Shown here in pieces: positions 7,153 through 12,698 of a DNA stretch of 12,698 bases. How positions within the stretch are numbered: position 1 is the first letter of the stretch; every line of letters starts with the position of its first letter. The DNA is from an uncultured Clostridia bacterium. Lineage in GTDB: Bacteria; Bacillota; Clostridia; TANB77; CAG-508. Made by a program: the position numbers and the translations under genes. The notes under the pieces were generated by a model. It searched no databases. It was not told the DNA's origin and saw nothing but the letters and a program-made list of their open reading frames with translations. The stretch covers positions 1-12,698 of the forward strand of contig CAPYID010000047.1 of assembly GCA_948739805.1 (NCBI GenBank), in the 5' to 3' direction.

Positions 7153-7557
7153 ATGAAAAATAATAAAAAACTAAAAATACTAGTATTTGCAATTGCATTA
7201 TTAGCATTTGTATCATTAGTAATACTAATAAGTAATATATCCAGCACACGAAAATCCCTAAGCAAAGCAAGCAATAATGCAAAAAACGCAAGTCTATACA
7301 TTCATAATGGAAATTTAAACAATTATGAAAACTGTAATGCATTATGTCCTTATGATGATAACAGAAATAATTGTGAAAATTCTAATATTTCATGCCCTAA
7401 TGCTGGAAGCAGAAACAATTGTGAAGAATACAATACTTCATGTCCTTATTATGTAAATACAAACAATTGTGAAAACTGGAATAATTCAAATATTCACCAT
7501 GGAAACAGACAAAATTCTCATTCCCACAATGAAAAATGCAATAATTATAATTTTTAA
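7153..7557 (+). CDS. Membrane-anchored Cys/Asn-rich 16-residue-repeat protein
   Basis: 134 aa from ATG 7153. Residues 1-7 are basic (MKNNKKLK) and about residues 8-28 form one hydrophobic segment, so the rest is probably outside the membrane or the segment is an uncleaved signal anchor. Residues 56-119 are four tandem 16-residue units: NNYENCNALCPYDDNR, NNCENSNISCPNAGSR, NNCEEYNTSCPYYVNT and the divergent NNCENWNNSNIHHGNR. Units one to three have two Cys each (CxxxC, or NNC...SCP); the fourth keeps only NNC. The tail is rich in His, Asn and Ser (HHGNRQNSHSHNEKC). Metal binding or disulphide cross-linking of a surface layer is possible. I do not recognise a family. It has its own sigma A-type promoter and lies between sigG and the ymxH-like gene, in what seems an accessory insertion. 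Confidence 0.7.
   Translation: MKNNKKLKILVFAIALLAFVSLVILISNISSTRKSLSKASNNAKNASLYIHNGNLNNYENCNALCPYDDNRNNCENSNISCPNAGSRNNCEEYNTSCPYYVNTNNCENWNNSNIHHGNRQNSHSHNEKCNNYNF
7318..7509 (+). repeat. Four 48-bp coding repeats
   Basis: Units 7318-7365, 7366-7413, 7414-7461 and 7462-7509 encode the four 16-residue repeats of the Cys/Asn-rich protein. DNA identity is partial; AACAATTGTGAA recurs with small changes (for example at 7414-7425 and 7462-7473). This indicates internal duplication followed by divergence. Confidence 0.8.
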
Positions 7558-7635
7558 AAATTTGTAAGAGACACAAAATTACTATAATCAAATTATAAAT
7601 GTGATAGTAAAATTATTTTAAAAGGAGATAAAGTT

Positions 7636-8004
7636 ATAGCAAGAGTGTTAAAAAATAAAGAATTAGTAAATACAAGATTAGCAACAAATTATGGTGGATG
7701 GATGTATTGTGATAAGTGTAATGAAAATATAGGGTATCTATGTTATTCTACTTATGATAGATTAGAATTAAAATATAAATGCAATTGTGGAAGTCAAGGT
7801 AGTGCATTATTGGATTTTGAAGATAGTGAGATAGGAAAAGATTGTGATGCTGAATTAGTTATTATAAAAAATAGATTATGCTGTCCAAAAGATAAAGAAC
7901 CTTTAATTACTATATTAGAAAAAAAAGTGGCTAATTATGAAATGAAAATTACATGTAAATCTTGTGAAAGTATTTATAAAAAAGAAAATTTAGGGAGGAG
8001 GTAA
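7636..8004 (+). CDS. Zinc-ribbon hypothetical protein, possibly starting at AUA
   Basis: Small soluble protein with paired cysteines: YCDKC, a later single Cys in GYLCY, KCNCG, LCCPKD and CKSC, suggesting two zinc-binding knuckles. I do not recognise a characterised function. The first conventional start is GTG 7645 (119 aa), but it lies 17 bases after GGAG at 7624-7627, which is too far. ATA at 7636 is in frame and 8 bases after that GGAG, and would give (M)ARVLKNKELVNTRLATN, 122 aa. The frame is open upstream, so ATA as a start, or an ATG that mutated to ATA, is the better fit to the ribosome binding site. The gene is followed 61 bp later by the SUFU gene, probably in one transcript. Confidence 0.65.
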   Translation: MARVLKNKELVNTRLATNYGGWMYCDKCNENIGYLCYSTYDRLELKYKCNCGSQGSALLDFEDSEIGKDCDAELVIIKNRLCCPKDKEPLITILEKKVANYEMKITCKSCESIYKKENLGRR

Positions 8005-8065
8005 TCAAGAAAGACAACAAGGCACAGAAAATTTGCGAATTGTATTATCTTAGAAAGGATTAATT

Positions 8066-8695
8066 ATGGGAGAAATGAATAAAATTAAAAATGATGGATG
8101 GGATGCTATAACAAATGCTTGTGAAAAAATATATCCAAATCAAAAAGATCCAAAACATTATGGGACATTAATTAGTTGGCAACTTGGTGGAAATGATCCC
8201 CTAAAAGGAATAAGTGTTTATGATGCAGGAGATTGTTGGCATTTTGTTACTTATGGATTATCAGAGTTATTTGATAAAGAAACAGACAATAAAGATATTA
8301 GTGGATATGGAATGGAATTTACTTTTAAACTAAAAAAAGATAATTACGAAGATGAAGAAATGGAAATAAGGGGGATATGTGGTATTCTGCAATCTATTGC
8401 AAGACAGACATTTACCACAGGAGAGATATTTAATTCATATGAATACCTATATTATACAGATTATTCAGAGGGGATAGATATAAAAAAACAATCTAATATA
8501 ACTGGATTTATAACTATTCCAGATAAAGAAATTGAATCAATTATGACACCAAATGGAAAGGTTAATTTTGTTGAATTTATAGGAGTAACAGATGCAGAAT
8601 TAAATGCAATTATGAATAAGAAAATAACTGTAAGGGAGTTATATAAAAAAATTGGTTCTGATATAACAAATTATAATAGGAGATCTGTAATATAA
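8066..8695 (+). CDS. SUFU (suppressor of fused) domain protein, YqcF-like
   Basis: 209 aa from ATG 8066 with GAAAGGA upstream. The order of conserved stretches is that of bacterial SUFU-domain proteins: GWDAITNACEKIYPNQKDPKHYG near the N-terminus, then GGNDPLKGISVYDAGDCWHFVTYG, SGYGMEFTFKLKK, a middle helix-strand part (LQSIARQTFTTGEIFNSYEY), and TPNGKVNFVEFIGVTDAELNAI. Bacterial members commonly act as immunity proteins for polymorphic or LXG-type toxins (for example YqcF of B. subtilis). No adjacent LXG toxin is visible, so this may be an orphan immunity gene. Whether it relates to the nuclease at 9899 is unknown. No membrane segment or signal peptide is seen. Confidence 0.8.
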   Translation: MGEMNKIKNDGWDAITNACEKIYPNQKDPKHYGTLISWQLGGNDPLKGISVYDAGDCWHFVTYGLSELFDKETDNKDISGYGMEFTFKLKKDNYEDEEMEIRGICGILQSIARQTFTTGEIFNSYEYLYYTDYSEGIDIKKQSNITGFITIPDKEIESIMTPNGKVNFVEFIGVTDAELNAIMNKKITVRELYKKIGSDITNYNRRSVI

Positions 8696-8709
8696 ATTTA
8701 AATATAATT

Positions 8710-8739
8710 AGCATTTACCATAAGTGGTAAGTGCTTTTT
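8710..8739 (+). terminator. Intrinsic terminator after the SUFU gene
   Basis: AGCATTTACCA (8710-8720), loop TAAG, TGGTAAGTGCT (8725-8735): 11-bp stem with one G-T pair, followed by T5 (8735-8739). Confidence 0.8.
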
Positions 8740-8747
8740 GTATATAT

Positions 8748-8882
8748 ACAACAAATTAAAATAGGAGAATTATTTTGTGAAAAGTCTTATAAAAAAATTG
8801 GACATTTGTTACATCTGAATATAAACAAAGCATGAATATAGATTTTGAACTATATGATGAACTACATATAATTTAAAATATA
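8748..8882 (+). other. Probable remnant of a small gene
   Basis: ACAACAAATTAAAA (8748-8761) and an AGGAG are followed by a GTG frame that stops after 13 codons, and by a 14-codon ATG frame (MNIDFELYDELHII) in another register. Protein-like fragments broken by stops suggest decay. The same 14-base leader sequence recurs at 8960-8973 before the ymxH-like gene. No intact gene is supported here. Confidence 0.35.
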
Positions 8883-8935
8883 AAAAGAATGAATATGATT
8901 AACAAAAATATATGCTAATCATCTTCGTTCTTTTT
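8883..8935 (+). terminator. Intrinsic terminator before the ymxH-like gene
   Basis: 19-base arms 8883-8901 and 8916-8934 pair except for one mismatch and one G-T wobble, ending in T5 at 8931-8935. It isolates the following gene from the SUFU region. Confidence 0.75.
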
Positions 8936-8991
8936 AATTCAATAAACACATATAATATAACAACAAATTAAAAATGAAGGGATGAATATAT

Positions 8992-9220
8992 ATGAATGGA
9001 AAAGGATTAGATTTTAAGCATAAAGAAGTTATTAATATAAAAGACGGAAGAAGGTTACGGATATGTGCAAGATGTTACAGCAGACTTAGAAAGTGGAGTA
9101 ATAACCTCTATAATGGTTGCAAAAAAGAGAATAGATATAATAGGTTTGAATTTGAAAGAATTCGTAAGAAAAATAGCTATGTTACAAAAAAGAAGCAAAA
9201 AAGGACAGGCTATGTTGTAA
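8992..9220 (+). CDS. YlmC/YmxH-like PRC-barrel protein, +1 recoded at CGG 9058
   Basis: ATG 8992 follows GAAGGGATG. The first 22 residues end in HKEVINIKDGRRL, then CGG 9058-9060 appears. Skipping C9058 gives GYVQDVTADLESGVITSIMV, so KEVINIKDGRRLGYVQDV and DLESGVITSIMV read as the characteristic N-terminal strands of the YlmC/YmxH sporulation-associated PRC-barrel family. The recoded frame ends at 9218-9220 for 75 aa, close to the family length of about 75-90. The unshifted frame runs to 9282 (96 aa) but gives a Cys/Tyr/Arg-rich sequence unlike any family I know. The C-terminal 30 residues (KEFVRKIAMLQKRSKKGQAML) match the family poorly, so the 3' part may be divergent or altered. Such a gene commonly lies just after sigG in Clostridia, which fits the backbone order here. 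Confidence 0.7.
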
Positions 9221-9271
9221 GAGAACAATATTGTTATGATGTAGTTTGTAAGGTAGAATTATATGTTATGA

Positions 9272-9296
9272 AGAGTATATGAAAATATACTCTTTT
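9272..9296 (+). terminator. Intrinsic terminator after the ymxH-like gene
   Basis: AGAGTATAT (9272-9280), loop GAAA, ATATACTCT (9285-9293), then TTT. It overlaps the last codons of the unshifted frame of the gene upstream, which is more natural if the real gene ends earlier, at 9220. Confidence 0.75.
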
Positions 9297-9331
9297 AAAA
9301 TGTAAAAAAATAACAAAATTTGTAAATTGTA

Positions 9332-9361
9332 TTGAAAAAACAGTGAAATATGTGATATAAA
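9332..9361 (+). promoter_or_regulatory. Promoter of the 9395-10723 operon
   Basis: TTGAAA (9332-9337), 18-bp spacer, TATAAA (9356-9361) with extended TG (9353-9354). The 56-bp block 9312-9367 aligns without gaps to 10819-10874 upstream of the dinD-like gene. Confidence 0.55.
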
Positions 9362-9394
9362 TAATACTACATAAGACAAAAGGAGGTCATATAT

Positions 9395-9883
9395 ATGGAT
9401 AGAAATATTGATATTATAAGCAGTAGAAGTAATGAAAATAAAGAAGTAACTGAATTTTTAAATGAATTGAAAAATTCTATAAATAATGAAGAAATAAAAA
9501 ATATAAAAAGCAAAGGCATATTATATAAAAATTTGTGTGATGAAATACTAGAAGAAACAGCTTTAGCACAAAAATATAGAGGAAAGTTAAAAAATATTGT
9601 AAATGAATGTATGAAAAACGAATCCTATGAAAGTGATTTTATATACATAAACTATGATAATTCTAAAAATGCTTTTACTATGAATTATTACAATGATGGG
9701 AATATAGAAAAAACAGAATTAACTCCGAAAGATATTAAGGATTATAATTATAAAGTTGGTATGACATATGAAATAGGAGAAGATGATACAATGGTAGAAG
9801 CGAAATATTTAAAGGATAGCATTAAAATTGATGTGAATTCAGCATTAAATAGTTTAGAACGTGAAAATAGAAATAATCCATAA
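9395..9883 (+). CDS. Acidic hypothetical protein paired with a nuclease
   Basis: 162 aa from ATG 9395 behind a near-perfect AAAGGAGGT. I do not recognise it. The N-terminal half (to about residue 75) is charged and helical (EVTEFLNELKNSINNEEIKN, then ILYKNLCDEILEETALAQKY). The C-terminal half looks beta-rich (SDFIYINYDNSKNAFTMNYY, TELTPKDIKDYNYKVGMTYE). There is no signal peptide or membrane segment. It ends 15 bp before the EndA-like nuclease start and shares its promoter. A small acidic protein directly before a nuclease could be a partner or inhibitor, but nothing in the sequence proves this. Confidence 0.65.
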   Translation: MDRNIDIISSRSNENKEVTEFLNELKNSINNEEIKNIKSKGILYKNLCDEILEETALAQKYRGKLKNIVNECMKNESYESDFIYINYDNSKNAFTMNYYNDGNIEKTELTPKDIKDYNYKVGMTYEIGEDDTMVEAKYLKDSIKIDVNSALNSLERENRNNP

Positions 9884-9898
9884 TAGAATGGTGATAAT

Positions 9899-10723
9899 AT
9901 GAGTGAAATGAATGAATTAGTAAATGTTAATATAAATAAAGTACAAGAATCTGTTGTTATAGTCAATAATGATAAACCTTTATTTAAAAAACAAGATTAT
10001 CAAACAATAGAAGGAAAGCCAAAATACTTTGAATTAGATGAATACGGAAGAAGCAGTGGTGCAATTGCTATGCTTAGTATAGATACAATACCATTAGTTA
10101 CAAAGAAAAAGATAACATATCCTTTACCAAGTGGTTGGAAAATATACTTTGAGAATAAAAGATTATTTGAAAAATGTCATATAATAGCATATAGTTTATC
10201 AGCAAAACTTGCCAAAACAAATAATATTTTTATAGGGACTAGAAACTTAAATAGAAGTAGCATGAAGAAGATTGAAAATGAAATAGGAGAGTATATTAAA
10301 GATAATTTAGTAAAAATACTATATAGAGTAACAATAAAATGCAAGGGAAAAGACCAAATTCCAATAGGAATTTTAATAGAAGCACAAGCAATAAATGATA
10401 AATTCAGTATTTGTAGATTCTGTTATAATGTTCAAGAAGGAGTAAAATTTCAATATAGTGATGGAAAAATTATTAAAGATTCAAGAATTTGGTCAAAAAT
10501 ATTAGAAAAAGGAAGCAAGATTACAAAAGTTGCAAATAAAAAGAAATCTAAAGTAAATGAAAATTACATAATAAATACTAAAACAAAAAAATTTCATTTA
10601 TTAGATAAAAATTGTAGTAAATTAGATAATGTTTTACTACAAAATATACAAGAAACAACAGCCAAACAAAAAGATTTACTAGATGCAGGATTAAAAAGAT
10701 GTAAAGAGTGCATGAAGGAATAA
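9899..10723 (+). CDS. EndA-like DNA/RNA non-specific endonuclease with C-terminal Cys/His metal motif
   Basis: 274 aa from ATG 9899. The central domain matches the Endonuclea_NS_2/EndA type of beta-beta-alpha-metal nucleases: FELDEYGRSSGAIAML, then RLFEKCHIIAYSLSAKLAKTNN and IFIGTRNLNRSSMKKIENEI. His94 would be the general base, and Asn108/109 or Asn116/118 the metal-ligand candidates. VTIKCKGKDQIPIGILIEAQ follows. The last 50 residues carry FHLLDKNC...RCKECMKE with His233, Cys239, Cys268 and Cys271, resembling the Ada-type zinc-binding tail found at the end of many competence-type nucleases. No signal peptide is visible, so it may act inside the cell or be exported by another route. It is translated with the acidic protein upstream and ends before a terminator. 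It cleaves nucleic acid by family inference; its biological role is not evident. Confidence 0.8.
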   Translation: MSEMNELVNVNINKVQESVVIVNNDKPLFKKQDYQTIEGKPKYFELDEYGRSSGAIAMLSIDTIPLVTKKKITYPLPSGWKIYFENKRLFEKCHIIAYSLSAKLAKTNNIFIGTRNLNRSSMKKIENEIGEYIKDNLVKILYRVTIKCKGKDQIPIGILIEAQAINDKFSICRFCYNVQEGVKFQYSDGKIIKDSRIWSKILEKGSKITKVANKKKSKVNENYIINTKTKKFHLLDKNCSKLDNVLLQNIQETTAKQKDLLDAGLKRCKECMKE

Positions 10724-10779
10724 AAAATAACATTAACATTATGATGTAATTTATAAAGTAGAAGTATAGGTTTAAAGAG

Positions 10780-10803
10780 AGCATATGAAAGTATGCTTTT
10801 TTT
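10780..10803 (+). terminator. Intrinsic terminator after the nuclease gene
   Basis: AGCATA (10780-10785), loop TGAAAG, TATGCT (10792-10797), then T7 (10797-10803). Confidence 0.75.
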
Positions 10804-10839
10804 AAATAAAAAAACAAGAACAAAATTTCGCAAAAAGTA

Positions 10840-10868
10840 TTAAAAAAAGTAAAGATATATGATATAAA
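10840..10868 (+). promoter_or_regulatory. Candidate promoter of the dinD-like gene
   Basis: Weak TTAAAA (10840-10845), 17-bp spacer, TATAAA (10863-10868) with extended TG (10860-10861). It lies in a block (10819-10874) closely similar to the promoter block at 9312-9367. Confidence 0.45.
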
Positions 10869-10904
10869 TAGTAGAAAAGTAGTGAAATTTAAATAAAATT
10901 CAGT

Positions 10905-10923
10905 TGTTCGGAAATTCCGAACA
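10905..10923. promoter_or_regulatory. Palindromic operator candidate
   Basis: TGTTCGGAA-A-TTCCGAACA, perfect 9-bp arms around one base, 21 bases before the dinD-like ATG and downstream of the promoter, where a bound repressor would block transcription. The half-site order (GTTC outside, GAAC outside) is opposite to the usual LexA box GAAC-N4-GTTC, so a LexA site is not supported. Confidence 0.6.
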
Positions 10924-10943
10924 GTTGAAGAATAGGAGTATAT

Positions 10944-11390
10944 ATGGAAAATAGTATAGTTAATAAAACAGAAAAAAACTTTGAAGATATTAAACATATT
11001 GACGAAAATGGAGTGGAAGTTTGGTATGCAAGAGAACTAATGGAAATGCTAGAATATAGTAAGTGGGGAAATTTTAGAAATGTAATAAACAAGGCTAAAG
11101 AAACGTGTAAAGGTAGCGGTATTACAGAGAAAGAACACTTTGCCGACGTTGGGAGGGTGTTAAAAGTTGGTAATAATGCTGAAATGGAAATAGATGATAT
11201 GAAGCTAACAAGATATGCATGTTACTTAATAGCTCAAAATGGAGATAGTAGAAAGAAGCAGGTAGCTTTAGCACAAACATATTTTGCAGTTCAAACAAGA
11301 AAGCAAGAAATAACAAGAAAAGAGTATGAGCAATTAAGCGAAATTGTTTTTGATAAACTAAAAGTGGACCAAAAAATTACGATTTTGTAA
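10944..11390 (+). pseudogene. dinD/BRO-N family gene truncated by IS21-type element
   Basis: ATG 10944 follows AGGAG. The first 138 or so residues match the N-terminal half of damage-inducible protein D (BRO-N type domain): HIDENGVEVWYARELMEMLEYSKWGNF, then DDMKLTRYACYLIAQNGD and KKQVALAQTYFAVQTRKQE. Full-length DinD has about 270-290 residues; here the frame changes character at about 11360, where the terminal sequence AAAGTGGACC of the mobile element begins, and stops at 11388-11390. The rest of dinD is not seen in the window. The product would be the domain alone, and whether it is functional is unknown. DinD belongs to DNA-damage responses and modulates RecA in E. coli; a role here is only inferred. 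Confidence 0.75.
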
Positions 11391-11410
11391 TTGAAAAACG
11401 GACCACTTTT
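11360..11410. repeat. Left terminal repeats of the IS21-like element
   Basis: AAAAGTGGACC (11360-11370) and GGACCACTTTT (11400-11410) form an inverted repeat with one central mismatch, enclosing a smaller hairpin AATTAC-GATTTT-GTAATT (11376-11393). Multiple short terminal repeats fit the IS21 family, where they bind the transposase; the structure can also terminate incoming transcription. Confidence 0.55.
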
Positions 11411-11458
11411 TTAAATAACTCTAAATATATGATTTAATATATTTGGAGGTCGAAGGAG

Positions 11459-12548
11459 ATGAAAAATTTATTGGACAAAGCATCAATAATTAGATTAAAA
11501 GAACAAGGATTATCAAATAGAGGTGTAGCAAGAGAATTAGGAATTGACAAGAAAACTGTTAATAAATATTGGAATGAATATAAAGATAATCTTAAAGAAT
11601 TAAATGAAACAACTGATATAGCAAAGATTTCAGAAATACAAGAAAATATAACTTCTGCACCTAAATATAATTCTGAAAATAGGATTAGAAGGAAGGTAAC
11701 CCCCGAGTTTTTAAAGGCTTTAGAAAAAATTTTAGAAGAAGAAGAAAAAAAGATTAAGACTTTAGGAACAAATAAACAAGCATTAACAAAACAACAAATT
11801 TACGAATTACTAAAAAAACAGAGTTTTCCTTTAAGCTACTCTACTGTTGTATTAGAAATGAAACGAATTAAAAGTTCAGGCAAAGAATGTTTTATCAGGC
11901 AAGATTATGATTTTGGAGATAGACTTGAATATGATTTTGGAGAAGTTAAACTTGTAATTAATGGTATTGTAAAACGATATTACATAGCTGTCTTATCAAG
12001 TCCTGCTACAAATTTTAGATGGTGTTATCTTTATGATAATTGTAAAAAAGATGTATTTCTAGTTTCTCATGTAAGATTTTTTGAAATGATTGGTGGAGTA
12101 TGGAAAGAAATTGTTTATGATAATATGAGAAATGTTGTTAGTAAATTTATTGGAAAAAACGAAAAAGAACTTAATGAAGATTTAGTAAAAATGAGTTTGT
12201 ACTATGGATTTGATATAAATGTAACAAATGCTTTTAGTGGAAATGAAAAAGGATATGTTGAAGGTAGTGTAAAATATCTAAGAAATAAAATATTTGCTGA
12301 GAATTACAAATTTAGTTCTGAAGAAGCAACTATAGAATATATGGAAAGTCAATTAATGAAACTAAATGAAAATAGTAAAATTGAAGAAGAAAAGAAAATT
12401 TTAGAACCTACTAAACCACCCTTAGAGTTAGGAGAAATTAGAAAAAGTTTTGTTAATAAATATAGTTTTGTGCAAATTGAAAATAATTTTTACTCTGTTC
12501 CAGAGTAGCTCGTTGGATTAACTGTAACAAGCAAAACATACAAAAAAA
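11459..12548 (+). pseudogene. istA: istA, IS21-family DDE transposase, disrupted at 3' end
   Basis: ATG 11459 follows GGAGG with 10-base spacing. Residues 4-35 hold an HTH (IIRLKEQGLSNRGVARELGI, then DKKTVNKYW). The DDE core gives D159 (RLEYDFGE), D221 (IVYDNMRN) and E268 (EKGYVEGSVKYLRNK). After SFVQIENNFYSVPE a TAG at 12506-12508 replaces the expected Tyr codon; the frame resumes LVGLTVTSKTYKK and then joins istB-like sequence at about 12549, so the C-terminus is deleted. IstA is normally about 400-500 aa. CGA occurs here as a sense codon (for example at the KRI and KRY positions). Confidence 0.85.
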
Positions 12549-12698
12549 GATGTTGGAATTTTTCTAGATGAGTTACTAGAAAAAGAAATAAATCAAAGAA
12601 AAGATAATGGAATAAAGAAGCAATGAGCAAGAGCCAATTAACAGCTTACAAAAGAAAATTTGAAAAATACGATTTAGTAATATTAGATGAACTTGGAT
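12549..12698 (+). pseudogene. istB: istB remnant, IS21-family ATPase helper, internally deleted
   Basis: Two istB-like pieces in different frames. 12549-12623 encodes IFLDELLEKEINQRKDNGIKK, part of the N-terminal helical region. 12623-12698 encodes MSKSQLTAYKRKFEKYDLVILDELG, the Walker B region. The intervening part of about 90 residues, including the Walker A loop, is missing, and the start codon region is fused to the istA remnant. The sequence continues past the window edge. Confidence 0.75.

Larger units (their letters stand above)
11360..12698 (+). mobile_element. Decayed IS21-family insertion sequence (right end outside window)
   Basis: The left end lies at about 11360, where dinD is interrupted by AAAAGTGGACC. 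It is followed by an istA gene with HTH and DDE domains and by istB fragments. istA is interrupted by a stop and both genes carry internal deletions, so the element cannot move by itself. The right end and target duplication lie beyond the window. Confidence 0.8.

Noticed and set aside
7318..7509. CRISPR-like array
   Set aside because: The 48-bp units are divergent, contiguous and encode regular 16-residue protein repeats; there are no spacers.
8775..8817. Short GTG frame after an AGGAG
   Set aside because: Only 13 codons, and protein-like fragments continue in other frames, so it is more likely a remnant than a gene.
944..9060. Programmed slippage at a common heptamer
   Set aside because: The codons before the four CGGs (GGG, GGG, TAT, TTA) share no slippery pattern; only CGGN is common.
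10905..10923. LexA box before dinD
   Set aside because: The half-sites are in the opposite arrangement to GAAC-N4-GTTC, with a 9-base interior.

Overview
The window is about 12.7 kb of very AT-rich DNA. Codon use is biased to AGA, TTA and ATA, the ribosome binding sites are AGGAGG-like, and every convincing gene is on the + strand. A spoIIGA-sigE-sigG cluster followed by a ymxH/ylmC-type gene marks it as the chromosome of an endospore-forming member of the Clostridia, probably an uncultured low-GC gut lineage (inference).

Layout. At 67-689 there is a frameshifted hypothetical gene. At 836-3755 there is a type II restriction-modification pair: a D12-class adenine methyltransferase and an AlwI-family endonuclease, closed by a strong terminator. 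A 44-residue small ORF and a gene-poor stretch follow. At 4235-6970 lies the conserved sporulation cluster: a spoIIG-type promoter with a 21-bp spacer, spoIIGA (protease that activates pro-sigma E), sigE, and sigG. At 7153-8695 accessory genes follow: a membrane-anchored Cys/Asn-rich repeat protein, a zinc-ribbon protein and a SUFU-domain protein. At 8992-9220 there is a ymxH/ylmC-like gene, probably the next backbone gene. At 9395-10723 there is an unknown acidic protein plus an EndA-like nuclease with a Cys/His tail. From 10944 a dinD/BRO-family gene is cut by a decayed IS21-family element that runs off the window.

Central observation. I find exactly four in-frame CGG codons: in the methyltransferase (944), spoIIGA (4774), sigG (6472) and the ymxH-like gene (9058). 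At each one the recognisable protein continues only if the C is skipped and reading resumes in the +1 frame at the following GGN glycine codon. No recognised gene uses CGG as an ordinary sense codon, whereas CGT and CGA do occur as sense codons. The CGG trinucleotide is common out of frame in the same genes (nine cases). This is what one would expect if CGG is unassigned in this organism and the ribosome bypasses it by reading GGN at +1. A recurrent C-insertion sequencing error is the main competing explanation. If real, three sporulation-associated genes and a restriction-modification methyltransferase depend on +1 recoding. I therefore annotate these four as intact recoded genes and state the alternative in each entry.
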